In this document: positions 44,512 through 52,412 of the stretch, in pieces | Numbering within the stretch: the stretch's first letter is position 1 | Layout: each line of letters begins with the position of its first letter | Source of the DNA: Anaerolineae bacterium | Lineage (GTDB): Bacteria; Chloroflexota; Anaerolineae; Anaerolineales; Villigracilaceae | Length of the DNA stretch: 64,000 bases | Direction of reading: 5' to 3' | Assembly: GCA_017303735.1 (NCBI GenBank) | Contig: JAFLCF010000002.1 | Location: 4,532 to 68,531, forward strand | The notes under the pieces: model-generated | Told to the model about the DNA's origin: nothing | Seen by the model: the letters and a program-made list of their open reading frames with translations, nothing else | The model's database searches: none | Made by a program: the position numbers and the translations under genes

Positions 44512-44555
44512 TTGCTTTTCTACCCCTATTCAGATATAATAGAACTTAAGTTCTA
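44512..44555 (+). promoter_or_regulatory. Promoter of the methyltransferase/nuclease pair with a 16-bp palindromic operator
   Basis: -35 TTGCTT (44512-44517), a 17-bp spacer, and -10 TATAAT (44535-44540). A perfect 16-bp palindrome TAGAACTTAAGTTCTA (44540-44555) overlaps the end of the -10 and the start point. It contains AGAAC-TTAA-GTTCT, the same AGAAC-N4-GTTCT pattern as at 16379-16392. A repressor bound here would shut the operon off (inference). No controller (C-protein) gene is seen. Confidence 0.75.
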
Positions 44556-44632
44556 AAAACTGTTGTTTTAGTTTGGTCTTTCCAACCATTCAATTAAATG
44601 ACAACTAAATAAATTTGCGAACAAATAAACCC

Positions 44633-46147
44633 ATGAGCAATGAAATATATTTTGGCGACAACCTACCAATACTAAGAAACCTCCAAAGCGAAACTGTAGA
44701 TTTAATATACATAGACCCTCCATTTAACACAAAAAAAACTCAGAAAAGAACAACTGTAAAAACTATCCAAGACAAAAACGGGGATCGTATTGGGTTTAAG
44801 GGTCAAACATACAAAACCATTGAATTAAGCACTAGAGCATACGAAGACTCCTTTGAATCTCTAGTTAATTTCCTTCGTCCAAGGTTGGTCGAAGCATACA
44901 GAATTCTAAGCCCTCATGGCAGTTTATATTTTCATATTGACTATCGCGAAGTTCATTATTGTAAAATTTTATTAGATGAAATATTCGGGCGAGAATCTTT
45001 TTTAAACGAAATTATCTGGGCTTACGATTATGGCGGTAGAGCTAAAACTAAATGGCCGGCAAAACATGACAATATTTTATTTTACGTAAAAGACCCTCAA
45101 AGATATGTCTTTAACTTAAAAGATGTCGAAAGAGAGCCATACATGGCCCCTGGACTCGTCGGTGCAGAGAAGGCACAACACGGTAAAACCCCAACAGATA
45201 CTTGGTGGCCAACTTTCACTGGAACAAAAAGCACTCGATCACCACAAGATACCTGGTGGTTCTTTTTTGCAAAAGGGCAGCAAAATGACACTTGGTGGCA
45301 AACCATTGTACCAACAGCAAGTAAAGAGAGAGTTGGATATCCGACCCAGAAGCCCAGAAAGTTAATTGATAGAATAATCAAGGCATCCTCAAATAAAGGT
45401 GATACTGTTTTAGATTTTTTCGCAGGGAGCGGAACAGTTGGTGAAAGCTGCTTGGAATTGGGGCGGCAATTTGTATTGATTGATAATAATAGACCTTCTC
45501 TTGAGGTTATGGCTCAAAGATTCTCAAAATACTCGAATATAAAATGGATAAATTTCAATCCAAAGCCATTTCAAATCCTTAAAGAAGAAAAATCTTTACC
45601 GAGTACAAAACAAGAAACACTAAAACTAAGTGAAGAGTACATAATGTTTGTGGCAACTTCTAGTGCGCTCAGAGAAGAGCTAGAAGAGACGAATGAACTT
45701 TGGTCAAACAGTCCATTTGAATGGGCAGTTAAACTCCCCCCTCGAAAAAAGGGGAAATTGGGTGGGAAGCTTATTGCCTCATGGCTAGCCAGTAAAGATT
45801 TACGAATTGATACATCGAAAGATTCAAGTGAAACAATCTCCATAAATGGGCATAAAATTGCTATCAAATTTTCGACGCTTTGGACTAATAAAACATACAA
45901 GTTCCAACAAATCAGAAGTACTGGCTACGAATTTGTATTATGTCTAGGCATATCTCCGTTTGAAATAAACTGTTGGATTTTCGAGAGAAAATACGCACTT
46001 GAACATGCAAAAAAACAGCACAAAGGTGGCGCTAAATCGGAATATTGGATAACCATTGATCCTAAAAATCCGCCTGAATGGGCAAGGGAACACGGCGGAA
46101 CATTAAGTCAAGTTTACAAACTACTAAAAAGGCTGACCCAGAAATGA
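44633..46147 (+). CDS. DNA methyltransferase (N4/N6, beta class) with fused degenerate nuclease-like C-terminal domain
   Basis: 504 residues. The methylase (~1-325) has the catalytic motif IYIDPPF at D28-F31 preceding the SAM-binding DFFAGSG near residues 262-268, the beta-class order, and YPTQKP before it. Between them is a predicted target-recognition region with three DTWW repeats (D189, D206, D219). The C-terminal ~170 residues (~332-504) are homologous to the whole downstream protein (shared SPFxW, KGKLG, NGH+, IKFSTLW, FQQIR, CLGISPF, CWI, GGTL). Here the EIK of the nuclease motif is AIK (A410-K412), so it is probably inactive as a nuclease. No SD. A+T-rich relative to neighbours, which suggests transfer. 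Its TGA overlaps the next ATG. Confidence 0.85.
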   Translation: MSNEIYFGDNLPILRNLQSETVDLIYIDPPFNTKKTQKRTTVKTIQDKNGDRIGFKGQTYKTIELSTRAYEDSFESLVNFLRPRLVEAYRILSPHGSLYFHIDYREVHYCKILLDEIFGRESFLNEIIWAYDYGGRAKTKWPAKHDNILFYVKDPQRYVFNLKDVEREPYMAPGLVGAEKAQHGKTPTDTWWPTFTGTKSTRSPQDTWWFFFAKGQQNDTWWQTIVPTASKERVGYPTQKPRKLIDRIIKASSNKGDTVLDFFAGSGTVGESCLELGRQFVLIDNNRPSLEVMAQRFSKYSNIKWINFNPKPFQILKEEKSLPSTKQETLKLSEEYIMFVATSSALREELEETNELWSNSPFEWAVKLPPRKKGKLGGKLIASWLASKDLRIDTSKDSSETISINGHKIAIKFSTLWTNKTYKFQQIRSTGYEFVLCLGISPFEINCWIFERKYALEHAKKQHKGGAKSEYWITIDPKNPPEWAREHGGTLSQVYKLLKRLTQK

Positions 46148-46692
46148 AAAAAGCCATCCCCGACTCTGATTTCAATCTTCTTGCAAGTGCTGCTGAGTTT
46201 ATTAAGCCTGAATTTGAAAAGGACAGGTCTGCCTGGGCTAAAAGTCCATTTGCTTGGATTTTAAATTTACCTTCAGGTTCTAAAGGAAAACTGGGGAAGA
46301 GGCTTGTATATCAATGGTGCGCAGTAAAAGGTTTATCAATTGGGAGCAGCCCAGACTCTGAAGCTGATATGATGGTCAATGGGCATAGAGTCGAAATAAA
46401 ATTTTCCACTCTATGGGAAGAGGGAATATATACTTTTCAACAAATTCGCGATCAAAATTACGAATACGCTGTGTGCCTTGGCATTTCTCCGTTCCAAGCA
46501 CATTGTTGGATACTTAGTAAAAAAATCTTAAGGAGATACGTTATTGGGCACACAGGGCAACATACAGGCTCTGGGGGACGTGATACCGCATGGTTTTCTG
46601 TAGACCCTAATGCACCACAAGATTGGCTCGCCGGATATGGCGGAACACTTGATGAAGCCTATCTAATACTAAAAAAGCTTAGCAGAAAATAA
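46144..46692 (+). CDS. Probable restriction endonuclease, PD-(D/E)XK-like, paralogue of the methyltransferase C-terminal domain
   Basis: 182 residues starting at the ATGA overlap with the methyltransferase stop, so translation is coupled. It has a plausible PD-(D/E)XK motif: P70-D71, then E84-I85-K86 in GHRVEIKFSTLW. It aligns over nearly its full length with the methyltransferase C-terminal domain, which keeps D397 and K412 at the same spacing but has Ala410 for Glu. The simplest reading is a type II-like restriction-modification pair with an active standalone nuclease and an inactive fused copy used for DNA or partner binding (inference). A non-restriction role cannot be excluded. A terminator follows directly. 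Confidence 0.72.
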   Translation: MKKAIPDSDFNLLASAAEFIKPEFEKDRSAWAKSPFAWILNLPSGSKGKLGKRLVYQWCAVKGLSIGSSPDSEADMMVNGHRVEIKFSTLWEEGIYTFQQIRDQNYEYAVCLGISPFQAHCWILSKKILRRYVIGHTGQHTGSGGRDTAWFSVDPNAPQDWLAGYGGTLDEAYLILKKLSRK

Positions 46693-46693
46693 T

Positions 46694-46723
46694 AAAAAGC
46701 CCAGAATAAAATCTGGGCTTTTT
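46694..46723 (+). terminator. Terminator of the methyltransferase/nuclease operon
   Basis: AAAAGCCCAGA / TCTGGGCTTTT, 6-nt A-rich loop, then TATTATT; 2 bp past the stop. Confidence 0.9.
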
Positions 46724-46871
46724 ATTATTTAATTAAGGGAGGACAGAGTCGAGGGTCAACGAAGCAGGTTGCGGCGGGGAAAGATGCTTCCCGTTCCAGT
46801 GTAGGGTAGGCATGAGAGCAGGGAAACCTCAAAGGGTGGATTCGGTTTTGGAGGGGAAAATCCCAAAAGGT

Positions 46872-47960
46872 TTAGTAATGAATTTCGACAGCCGTGCCAA
46901 GCCCGCGAGTAGCGACTCGTTCTGTTGTGGGTGCGATCGGCACGGGGCTGCACCAGCGGAAGATCCAATTGGCTTCGTTGGTGCGCATGTTGATACAGCC
47001 GTGACTCATCGGTGAGCCAAAATTTTCATGCCAGTAGGTGCCATGGAAGGCATGCCCCTGTGGTGTGAAGAAAGATGTCCACGGTACGCCGGGTAAAACA
47101 TAGTTATCAACGTCGGCAAGAATATTGCCCGTGGTTTGTTGACCGAAGTAACTATACCCCATATGCTTTGCGGGGACTTTATCGAGAATGGAGAATCTGC
47201 CCGCGGGCGTGGTGGTGGGAATGCCCGTGCCGCCGGTTGGGTCGCCGGGGACGCCAGAGGAAATATTGGTCTGGAAAACCAGGCTGCCATATTCATAGGC
47301 GTAGAGCATTTGGGTTGAAAGGTTGATCTCGATGAGTTTGTCTTCGTAGGGCACATCAGGTGAGATCGGCGAAAGCATGTCGTCTGAAAAGACACGCATG
47401 TGAATGGCAGGCACGTAATAGGTAACGTTTGAATCGAGTTCATCGAAAACACGGTACCAGGGTCCGTCGTAATCTGCCATGGCGGGTCCTTGCTCTACGG
47501 CTTCGATAAAATGTACAGACCCATAATACATGGGCGGCGACATGGGCTGCCAGCCAAAGGCTTTTGAATAACGATACGGGGTTGTGAACGGCACAGAGAT
47601 ATCGGCGATCTGACGTGTGCCTGCGGGGATCGACTCGATGGGTTTTTGATAAATGGTACGCACACGGTGCAAACGTCCGCGATGCATGTAGCCGCCCCAG
47701 ACCTTGTACCAGACCGGGTTATGTTCAGGCTCGGCGGCGGTCACTTCGCCGTAAATATGCACCAACTCATCGCGGTAATGCGAAAGTTCAATACGGCTTT
47801 TATCGCTGGGTTCTTTGCGCACGGGCATATCCGCTGTGGCAATGCGAACGACCAGGCTGTCGTCGAAATCGGTTAGCCCCGGCAGGAAGGGCGAGAATGC
47901 CAATCCGCCCAGGGTGAGTCCGCTTAGTTTGAGGAAATCTCTACGGTTAATTCGCTTCAT
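46872..47960 (-). CDS. L,D-transpeptidase (YkuD) with Tat signal peptide
   Basis: 362 residues. The N-terminus INRRDFLKLSGLTLGGLAF is a twin-arginine signal, so the enzyme is probably folded before export. The YkuD catalytic domain (~210-350) has HGTYWHENFG...SPMSHGCINMRTNEA (the HX~14-SHGCXN motif with nucleophile Cys near 340). It forms 3-3 peptidoglycan cross-links or attaches proteins to the wall. An SH3-like segment may precede it (~35-120). Start has no clear SD. The 180 bp between the nuclease gene and the stop hold only the terminator and no other recognised element. Confidence 0.92.
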   Translation of the reverse strand: MKRINRRDFLKLSGLTLGGLAFSPFLPGLTDFDDSLVVRIATADMPVRKEPSDKSRIELSHYRDELVHIYGEVTAAEPEHNPVWYKVWGGYMHRGRLHRVRTIYQKPIESIPAGTRQIADISVPFTTPYRYSKAFGWQPMSPPMYYGSVHFIEAVEQGPAMADYDGPWYRVFDELDSNVTYYVPAIHMRVFSDDMLSPISPDVPYEDKLIEINLSTQMLYAYEYGSLVFQTNISSGVPGDPTGGTGIPTTTPAGRFSILDKVPAKHMGYSYFGQQTTGNILADVDNYVLPGVPWTSFFTPQGHAFHGTYWHENFGSPMSHGCINMRTNEANWIFRWCSPVPIAPTTERVATRGLGTAVEIHY

Positions 47961-48003
47961 GGAGAAAATTTTACACTACATTGTTTAAGATTTAATGAGA
48001 ATG

Positions 48004-48026
48004 CTCCAGAAGTAGAACTTCTGGAG
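48004..48026. repeat. Short palindrome with AAGT-AGA-ACTT core, copy 2
   Basis: Arms CTCCAGAAGT / ACTTCTGGAG around AGA, followed by TCC. Same core as 16486-16504 with compensating differences in the outer arm bases. Confidence 0.6.
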
Positions 48027-48068
48027 TCCGCAAGTTTTACTTATGCCGACAGGTGGAAGAGAAAAGAA

Positions 48069-48093
48069 CTGCCCCCCATTGTGTGGAGGGCAG
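48069..48093 (-). terminator. Probable terminator of the SWIM zinc-finger gene
   Basis: Arms CTGCCCCCCA / TGGAGGGCAG (one mismatch), 5-nt loop, 20 bp past the stop. Confidence 0.6.
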
Positions 48094-48113
48094 CCTGGCT
48101 ATTCAGTTGTAGG

Positions 48114-48356
48114 TTAGGCGTCGACTGTTTCGACGATCATGTCTTTGAGCAGGATCTCAAGCGCCATGGAATGTCCGCAGCGTTTGTGGGTCAGGAAAAA
48201 TTCGCAGTCACAATGAAAAGTGCCATTGTCATATGATACGTTATGTTCGTTGTTATCCCCATGGAAGGTAAGTTCAAATTTATTGAAGCGGAAGCGGTGG
48301 CGGTCCTCCGCATAGCGTTTTGCTTTCTCGAGCTTGCCGATCATTCCGTAGTCCAT
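48114..48356 (-). CDS. Small SWIM zinc-finger protein
   Basis: 80 residues. The SWIM motif C49-x-C51-x8-C60-x-H62 is complete, a zinc-binding fold that interacts with DNA or proteins in SWI2/SNF2 and MuDR-type proteins. The protein is nothing but this domain plus a short basic N-terminus, so it is unusual in being free-standing. SD AAGGAGA is 8 nt upstream. A hairpin with a T-run (48385-48419) lies directly before the SD; no promoter fits between the hairpin and the start, so expression may depend on read-through. Confidence 0.85.
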   Translation of the reverse strand: MDYGMIGKLEKAKRYAEDRHRFRFNKFELTFHGDNNEHNVSYDNGTFHCDCEFFLTHKRCGHSMALEILLKDMIVETVDA

Positions 48357-48384
48357 GGCAAAAATCTCCTTTTTTCTTTATGAA

Positions 48385-48419
48385 ATAAAAAAGACACGCG
48401 TGTATATTCGCGTGTCTTT
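48385..48419 (-). terminator. Terminator or attenuator hairpin in the leader of the SWIM gene
   Basis: Perfect 11-bp arms AAAGACACGCG / CGCGTGTCTTT, loop of eight, followed on the minus strand by TTTTTTATTTC and then, about 16 nt later, the SD of the SWIM gene. Only about 30 bp separate the end of the stem from the ATG. Confidence 0.7.
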
Positions 48420-48653
48420 ATCTACAAACCTGGGTATTTCCGTGAAATAATCGCATGTCGGCGTTACCTCTTGTTGATGGTCAGTATAGTACTTTTCAAA
48501 ACGCGAGTCAATATGATTTTCATAATGTAATGGTTTCGTATGGGATTTGTAGGGTGGGCATATCCAAAAATTCATCACACCCTAATCTGACTACGCGCAT
48601 CATAGCGGACTTGGAGCTGATTCTACTTACCATCCTTTCCTACCCTATACATT

Positions 48654-48740
48654 ATGCTCCCGCCGGATCTGCGATCCGGCGGTTATCATGCAAGCAGAAA
48701 ATATTTATTTGAACACGGTGGTCAGAGACCACCTTTGAGC
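48654..48740. repeat. RAYT-associated REP module, copy 1
   Basis: 87 bp. Palindrome 1: CCGCCGGATC / GATCCGGCGG with TGC loop (48660-48682). Palindrome 2: GGTGGTC / GACCACC with AGA loop (48717-48733). Starts ATGCTCC and ends TTTGAGC. Copy 2 (49350-49436) has the same length and layout, and arm differences are compensated. It lies 46 bp past the transposase stop. Between the SWIM leader hairpin and this module (48420-48653) I recognise nothing else. Confidence 0.85.
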
Positions 48741-48785
48741 AAGGAAACTATTTTATGTTCCAGCGAAATCCAATATATCACTGAG

Positions 48786-49337
48786 CTAGGCAAGAAACTC
48801 TCTAACATCATCAATCGGAGTAATGCACGGCTTGTCATCCAGATAAAACCCCGCTGTTGACCATATATATTGCTCAGGCGATTCTACCAATTTCCACTGC
48901 GGCTGGCAGGGATTGTGGTGGATATAATTCATTTTCTGCTGTAAGAATTCTACTGAGAATACATCGCGAGCATCGTAGCCATCCTCCCAAACTTTGTATT
49001 CCTGCTTTACCAGTTCCCCTTCCTTTCTTAGGACATCCAAAACTCGAGTATTTTCTTCCGCTTGAAACTGACGGTAAATCTGTCGCGCCGTAAATTTTTT
49101 GAAATCCCGCATTACATCTGAGAGTGGGTGTTCTTTGCTAAAATGAGCGATAATGTGAATATGATTGGGCATGATAACAAAAACGAACAACTTCATCTTC
49201 CCTGTTGTTCGTAAATGATGAAAACTATCAACAATGATCCGTTTAATAACATCTCTGCGGAATAGGTGTACATGCTTTACCGCCGTGGTAGTTACGAAAT
49301 AAAGATAATCAGGGTTGAAATTTGGTTTGACAGGCAT
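48786..49337 (-). CDS. REP-associated tyrosine transposase (RAYT, Y1/HUH family)
   Basis: 183 residues. HUH-type single-strand endonuclease: His59-x-His61 in MPNHIHIIAH and the catalytic Tyr138 in KMNYIHHNPC. It is expected to nick and join single-stranded REP hairpins. It lies inside two 87-bp double-palindrome modules in direct orientation; the upstream one ends 13 bp before the ATG, so the promoter may be inside that module. Full length, no frameshift, so probably functional. Lacks the TnpB/IscB partner and end hairpins of IS200/IS605, which supports the RAYT assignment. Confidence 0.92.
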   Translation of the reverse strand: MPVKPNFNPDYLYFVTTTAVKHVHLFRRDVIKRIIVDSFHHLRTTGKMKLFVFVIMPNHIHIIAHFSKEHPLSDVMRDFKKFTARQIYRQFQAEENTRVLDVLRKEGELVKQEYKVWEDGYDARDVFSVEFLQQKMNYIHHNPCQPQWKLVESPEQYIWSTAGFYLDDKPCITPIDDVREFLA

Positions 49338-49349
49338 AAAATTTCATAT

Positions 49350-49436
49350 ATGCTCCCGCCAGGTCTGCGACCTGGCGGGTATGATGTAAATAACAACTCT
49401 TCATGCAAATACGGCGGTCTCAGACCGCCTTTGAGC
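49350..49436. repeat. RAYT-associated REP module, copy 2
   Basis: 87 bp. Palindrome 1: CCCGCCAGGTC / GACCTGGCGGG with TGC loop (49355-49379). Palindrome 2: GGCGGTC / GACCGCC with TCA loop (49413-49429). Same ATGCTCC start and TTTGAGC end as copy 1. It abuts the 3' end of the GH13 gene and precedes the RAYT start. Confidence 0.85.
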
Positions 49437-49437
49437 A

Positions 49438-52359
49438 TTACTTGCTTTTCTTCTTACTAACTGACTTCTTTTTAGCTGCAGTCTTTTTGACAGGTGGAGT
49501 TATTTTCTTAACTGTCGCTTTCGGCTTATTGACCTTTTTCTTTTCAACAGCCTTGGCTTTGGTCGTGGGTTTCTTCGCAGTAGCTTTTTTCACAACTTTC
49601 TTCGTTGCCGTTGTCTTCTTTACTGCTTTTGGTTTAGCAGCTATTTTCTTTGGCGTGGTTTTCTTGGCAGCTTTTGCCTTGACAGATGTCTTCTTAACCA
49701 CAGGCTTTTTGGTGGCACGTTTCTTTTTGGCGGGTTTTTCTTCAACTGCGGTTTCAACCTTGGCGAACATCTTCTGCCATTCGGCATGGATAGATGAAAC
49801 ACCCGCGCCATTCAGCTTATCGCAAATGGTCCCCCACTCTTTGTCATACACAAAGCGGAAGTCCATGAAGGCGTGGCATTGATAGGCACCCAATTCCACA
49901 TACATGCCGTTCTTCCAGATCTCATCACACGAGCGGATGTATTCCAACTGTGACGAATAATCTTTGAAGATAACGTACCCCTGGCGCGGCAAGGCAAGCC
50001 CTTCGGCGAGGGTGCGGCGTTTGAGTTTGCCGGAGCCTTTATCGAGCACGCCAGTGGAGGTTTTGATCCAGCCTTTGGTGTCGCCAAAGGTATTGTGATA
50101 AATGACCAACCCGCGTTCTTCGTTAAGGCGGTTGGAATAAGCGAATACGTTTTCGTCGAGTCCGCTGTAGGGTTTCTGAAGGTCAAAGAGTAGGAAATTC
50201 TCCACGTCAGCGAACAGGCTGCGGCGGTGAAGGAGCGGGAAGATACGCCATTCATGCGCTTGAATCAAACCGTCGTCTGGTGTTTCATCCCATTTCGGTC
50301 GGCGGAATTCCATCCCATATTTTTCAGAGAGACCTTCCACTTGCCCGTGCCCGAACATGGGCAGACCCGGCAAGGTGGCAAGCACGGTACAAATACCGAA
50401 ATATTTATCACCTTTGCCGAACTGTTCAACAGCGGTCTTCTCGTCGGGGTTGTTCATAAAGTTGACGTAACGCTTAAGAATTTGCGGATCAAACTCAAGC
50501 GTGTTCTTGATCGCCATGCGATATTTGGCGTTATCTTCGTCGCGCAGCATGTGCATGAATGCAGAGTTATACACGCGGTGCATTCCAAGCGTGCGCACAA
50601 AATACCCCTCCATCAACCAGAATGCCTCGGCGAGCAAAAGGGTATCGGGCACTTCCACGGCGACTCGATCCACCACCTCGCGCCAGAATTCAACAGGGAT
50701 CTTCTCATCGAACTCAGCTTTCGACATGCCGAATTGCGAGCGGGATGGAATCGCTCCGCCCGCGCCCGGCTCGGGGAACCACAAACGTTGGATGTGTTTC
50801 TTGGCAAGCGTCATCGCCGCATCAAAGCGGATGACCGGGAAGTTGCGCGCCACATGCAAGATGACTTGAATGACCGCCTCACGGACTTCGGGGTTGCTGT
50901 AATCCAATTGGGCAGTGTCGTTCCATGGGAAGGAGGTGCCATCATTTCCATGATAGATATAGCGCAGGTCGCCTGTCTTTAAATCGCGGCGCTGAAAGAC
51001 AACCGCCGCATCGGTTTTATCGTAATAATGGTCTTCAAGATAGATTCCCACACGCAAGTCATCCGAAAGATTTTCAGAACGGAAGGAATAGGAAGGATAC
51101 GGCGAATACGGCAGCGACAGGAACCATTCAGGATGTTCGGTCACCCACTGCGAGTCGATGCCCATGTGATTGGGAACCATATCTGCAGAAAGGCGGATTC
51201 CTCGCGCCCATGCACGTGAACGCAGGTCTTGCAAGGCGTTCCATTCGCCCAGGTCATTGGCAATATCATAAGAATGCAGCGAATATGCCGAAGCGACCGC
51301 GTCCTGCTGACCCATACGTTGCTTGATCTTCTGGGAAGCATGGCTGCGTTCCCACAAGCCGATCAACCACAAGCCGGTGAATCCGCGCGCGGCGAGCAAG
51401 TCCAATTCTTCATCTGGAATTTCATTTAGGTACTTGATCTCACGCTGATATTTCTTGGAAAGCTGGTCCAGCCAGACATAGGTGTTCTTTGCCATCAAAA
51501 CAAGGCGAGGCATCCACTCTTGATCGGGGCTGTAGCGCTCATACTCGGCATAATCGTGCCCGGTAAATGTTGGGACGTGTATTTCCTGATTGAAGGTATC
51601 GATTGGTCCCTGTTTGCGGATGATGTCTTCACGCAGATAGTCCATGCCGCGCAGCAGGCGTAGTGAAAATTCTCCGCCCAGCAGATAGCCCCATTTTTGC
51701 AGGATGAATTGCAGTTGTCCCTCCAGCGAATCAGGCGACGCTTTGATAGGACCTTCGAGCAGTTCGGACAAGGTTTCGCCAGAGCCCACGCCACTGCCCA
51801 AACCAGGTTGGGTGGAGAAATAATCGAGCAGACGTGTCGTAAATTCTTTGAACGACGAGCCGTTCATCACGGATTCATCGAAAAGGTCTTTGTATGGTTT
51901 GATCGCCGGGTTTTTGTTGGCGTTTTGGATCAATAACATTTCTTCAATGGCGGCGGCGCGGACCCCATGCCCAAAATCGCCAAAGTTCGGAAGCGTGGTC
52001 GAGAGATAAACCCCGGCTGTAACCTCCCCCCGAAAGACGGAAAGAGGCGGGAATTCCTCGGTAAACTTTGTGAGGGTAAGGTCATACTTTGAACCCAACG
52101 TGGATTGCAGCGACCCCATCGCGCGTCCCATCACACCGGTGTAACGACTGTAATACTGACGCAAGAGGATGTGATATGCCTCATCCAGCAGAGAGATCAC
52201 ATACAGATCAGAAGCAGATACGGGTTCCGAACGCTGTGCAGACATCTGGCTGGCAAATGCCCGTGCCGTAGCCATATCTGTAAAAACGACGTGCCCGTCG
52301 GGGCGAAAAAAATCTTTTGAAAAATTGTATTTAAGACGGGAGGCTTTTGAGGTCAGCAT
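49438..52359 (-). CDS. Large GH13-family (alpha-amylase superfamily) protein with histone-H1-like Lys/Ala tail
   Basis: 973 residues. A ~310-residue N-terminal region of no recognised family precedes a GH13 barrel: region I DMVPNHMG, region II IRFDAAM with the nucleophile Asp near 513, region III LLLAEAFW with the acid/base Glu near 577, and a region IV-like NNPDE in place of NHD. It probably acts on a glucan, as a hydrolase or glucanotransferase; specificity is not clear. The last ~104 residues (from ~870) are almost only Lys, Ala, Thr, Pro and Val (KKTxAKK repeats), like histone H1 or AlgP, and could bind a polyanion. The ATG at 52359 is used; a TTG at 52383 is possible. No SD. Confidence 0.82.
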   Translation of the reverse strand: MLTSKASRLKYNFSKDFFRPDGHVVFTDMATARAFASQMSAQRSEPVSASDLYVISLLDEAYHILLRQYYSRYTGVMGRAMGSLQSTLGSKYDLTLTKFTEEFPPLSVFRGEVTAGVYLSTTLPNFGDFGHGVRAAAIEEMLLIQNANKNPAIKPYKDLFDESVMNGSSFKEFTTRLLDYFSTQPGLGSGVGSGETLSELLEGPIKASPDSLEGQLQFILQKWGYLLGGEFSLRLLRGMDYLREDIIRKQGPIDTFNQEIHVPTFTGHDYAEYERYSPDQEWMPRLVLMAKNTYVWLDQLSKKYQREIKYLNEIPDEELDLLAARGFTGLWLIGLWERSHASQKIKQRMGQQDAVASAYSLHSYDIANDLGEWNALQDLRSRAWARGIRLSADMVPNHMGIDSQWVTEHPEWFLSLPYSPYPSYSFRSENLSDDLRVGIYLEDHYYDKTDAAVVFQRRDLKTGDLRYIYHGNDGTSFPWNDTAQLDYSNPEVREAVIQVILHVARNFPVIRFDAAMTLAKKHIQRLWFPEPGAGGAIPSRSQFGMSKAEFDEKIPVEFWREVVDRVAVEVPDTLLLAEAFWLMEGYFVRTLGMHRVYNSAFMHMLRDEDNAKYRMAIKNTLEFDPQILKRYVNFMNNPDEKTAVEQFGKGDKYFGICTVLATLPGLPMFGHGQVEGLSEKYGMEFRRPKWDETPDDGLIQAHEWRIFPLLHRRSLFADVENFLLFDLQKPYSGLDENVFAYSNRLNEERGLVIYHNTFGDTKGWIKTSTGVLDKGSGKLKRRTLAEGLALPRQGYVIFKDYSSQLEYIRSCDEIWKNGMYVELGAYQCHAFMDFRFVYDKEWGTICDKLNGAGVSSIHAEWQKMFAKVETAVEEKPAKKKRATKKPVVKKTSVKAKAAKKTTPKKIAAKPKAVKKTTATKKVVKKATAKKPTTKAKAVEKKKVNKPKATVKKITPPVKKTAAKKKSVSKKKSK

Positions 52360-52412
52360 ACAATAATGATAACCGATTATCAATGAATTCGAGTAAAATT
52401 TCCTTTAACATT

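Noticed and set aside
44633..46692. One broken gene (frameshift) rather than methyltransferase plus nuclease
   Set aside because: The two nuclease-like domains are both complete and the genes overlap by ATGA; a frameshift would not give a second full copy.
48786..49337. IS200/IS605 insertion sequence
   Set aside because: No TnpB/IscB gene and the flanking palindromes are REP-like modules in direct orientation, which fits RAYT better.
48654..49436. CRISPR array
   Set aside because: Only two repeat units, 696 bp apart, with a transposase gene between; the repeat contains two palindromes and no spacers.
49403..49882. Plus-strand frame rich in Phe, Val, Leu and Thr
   Set aside because: It is the antisense reading of the Lys/Ala-rich tail of the GH13 gene, which yields an artificial hydrophobic protein.
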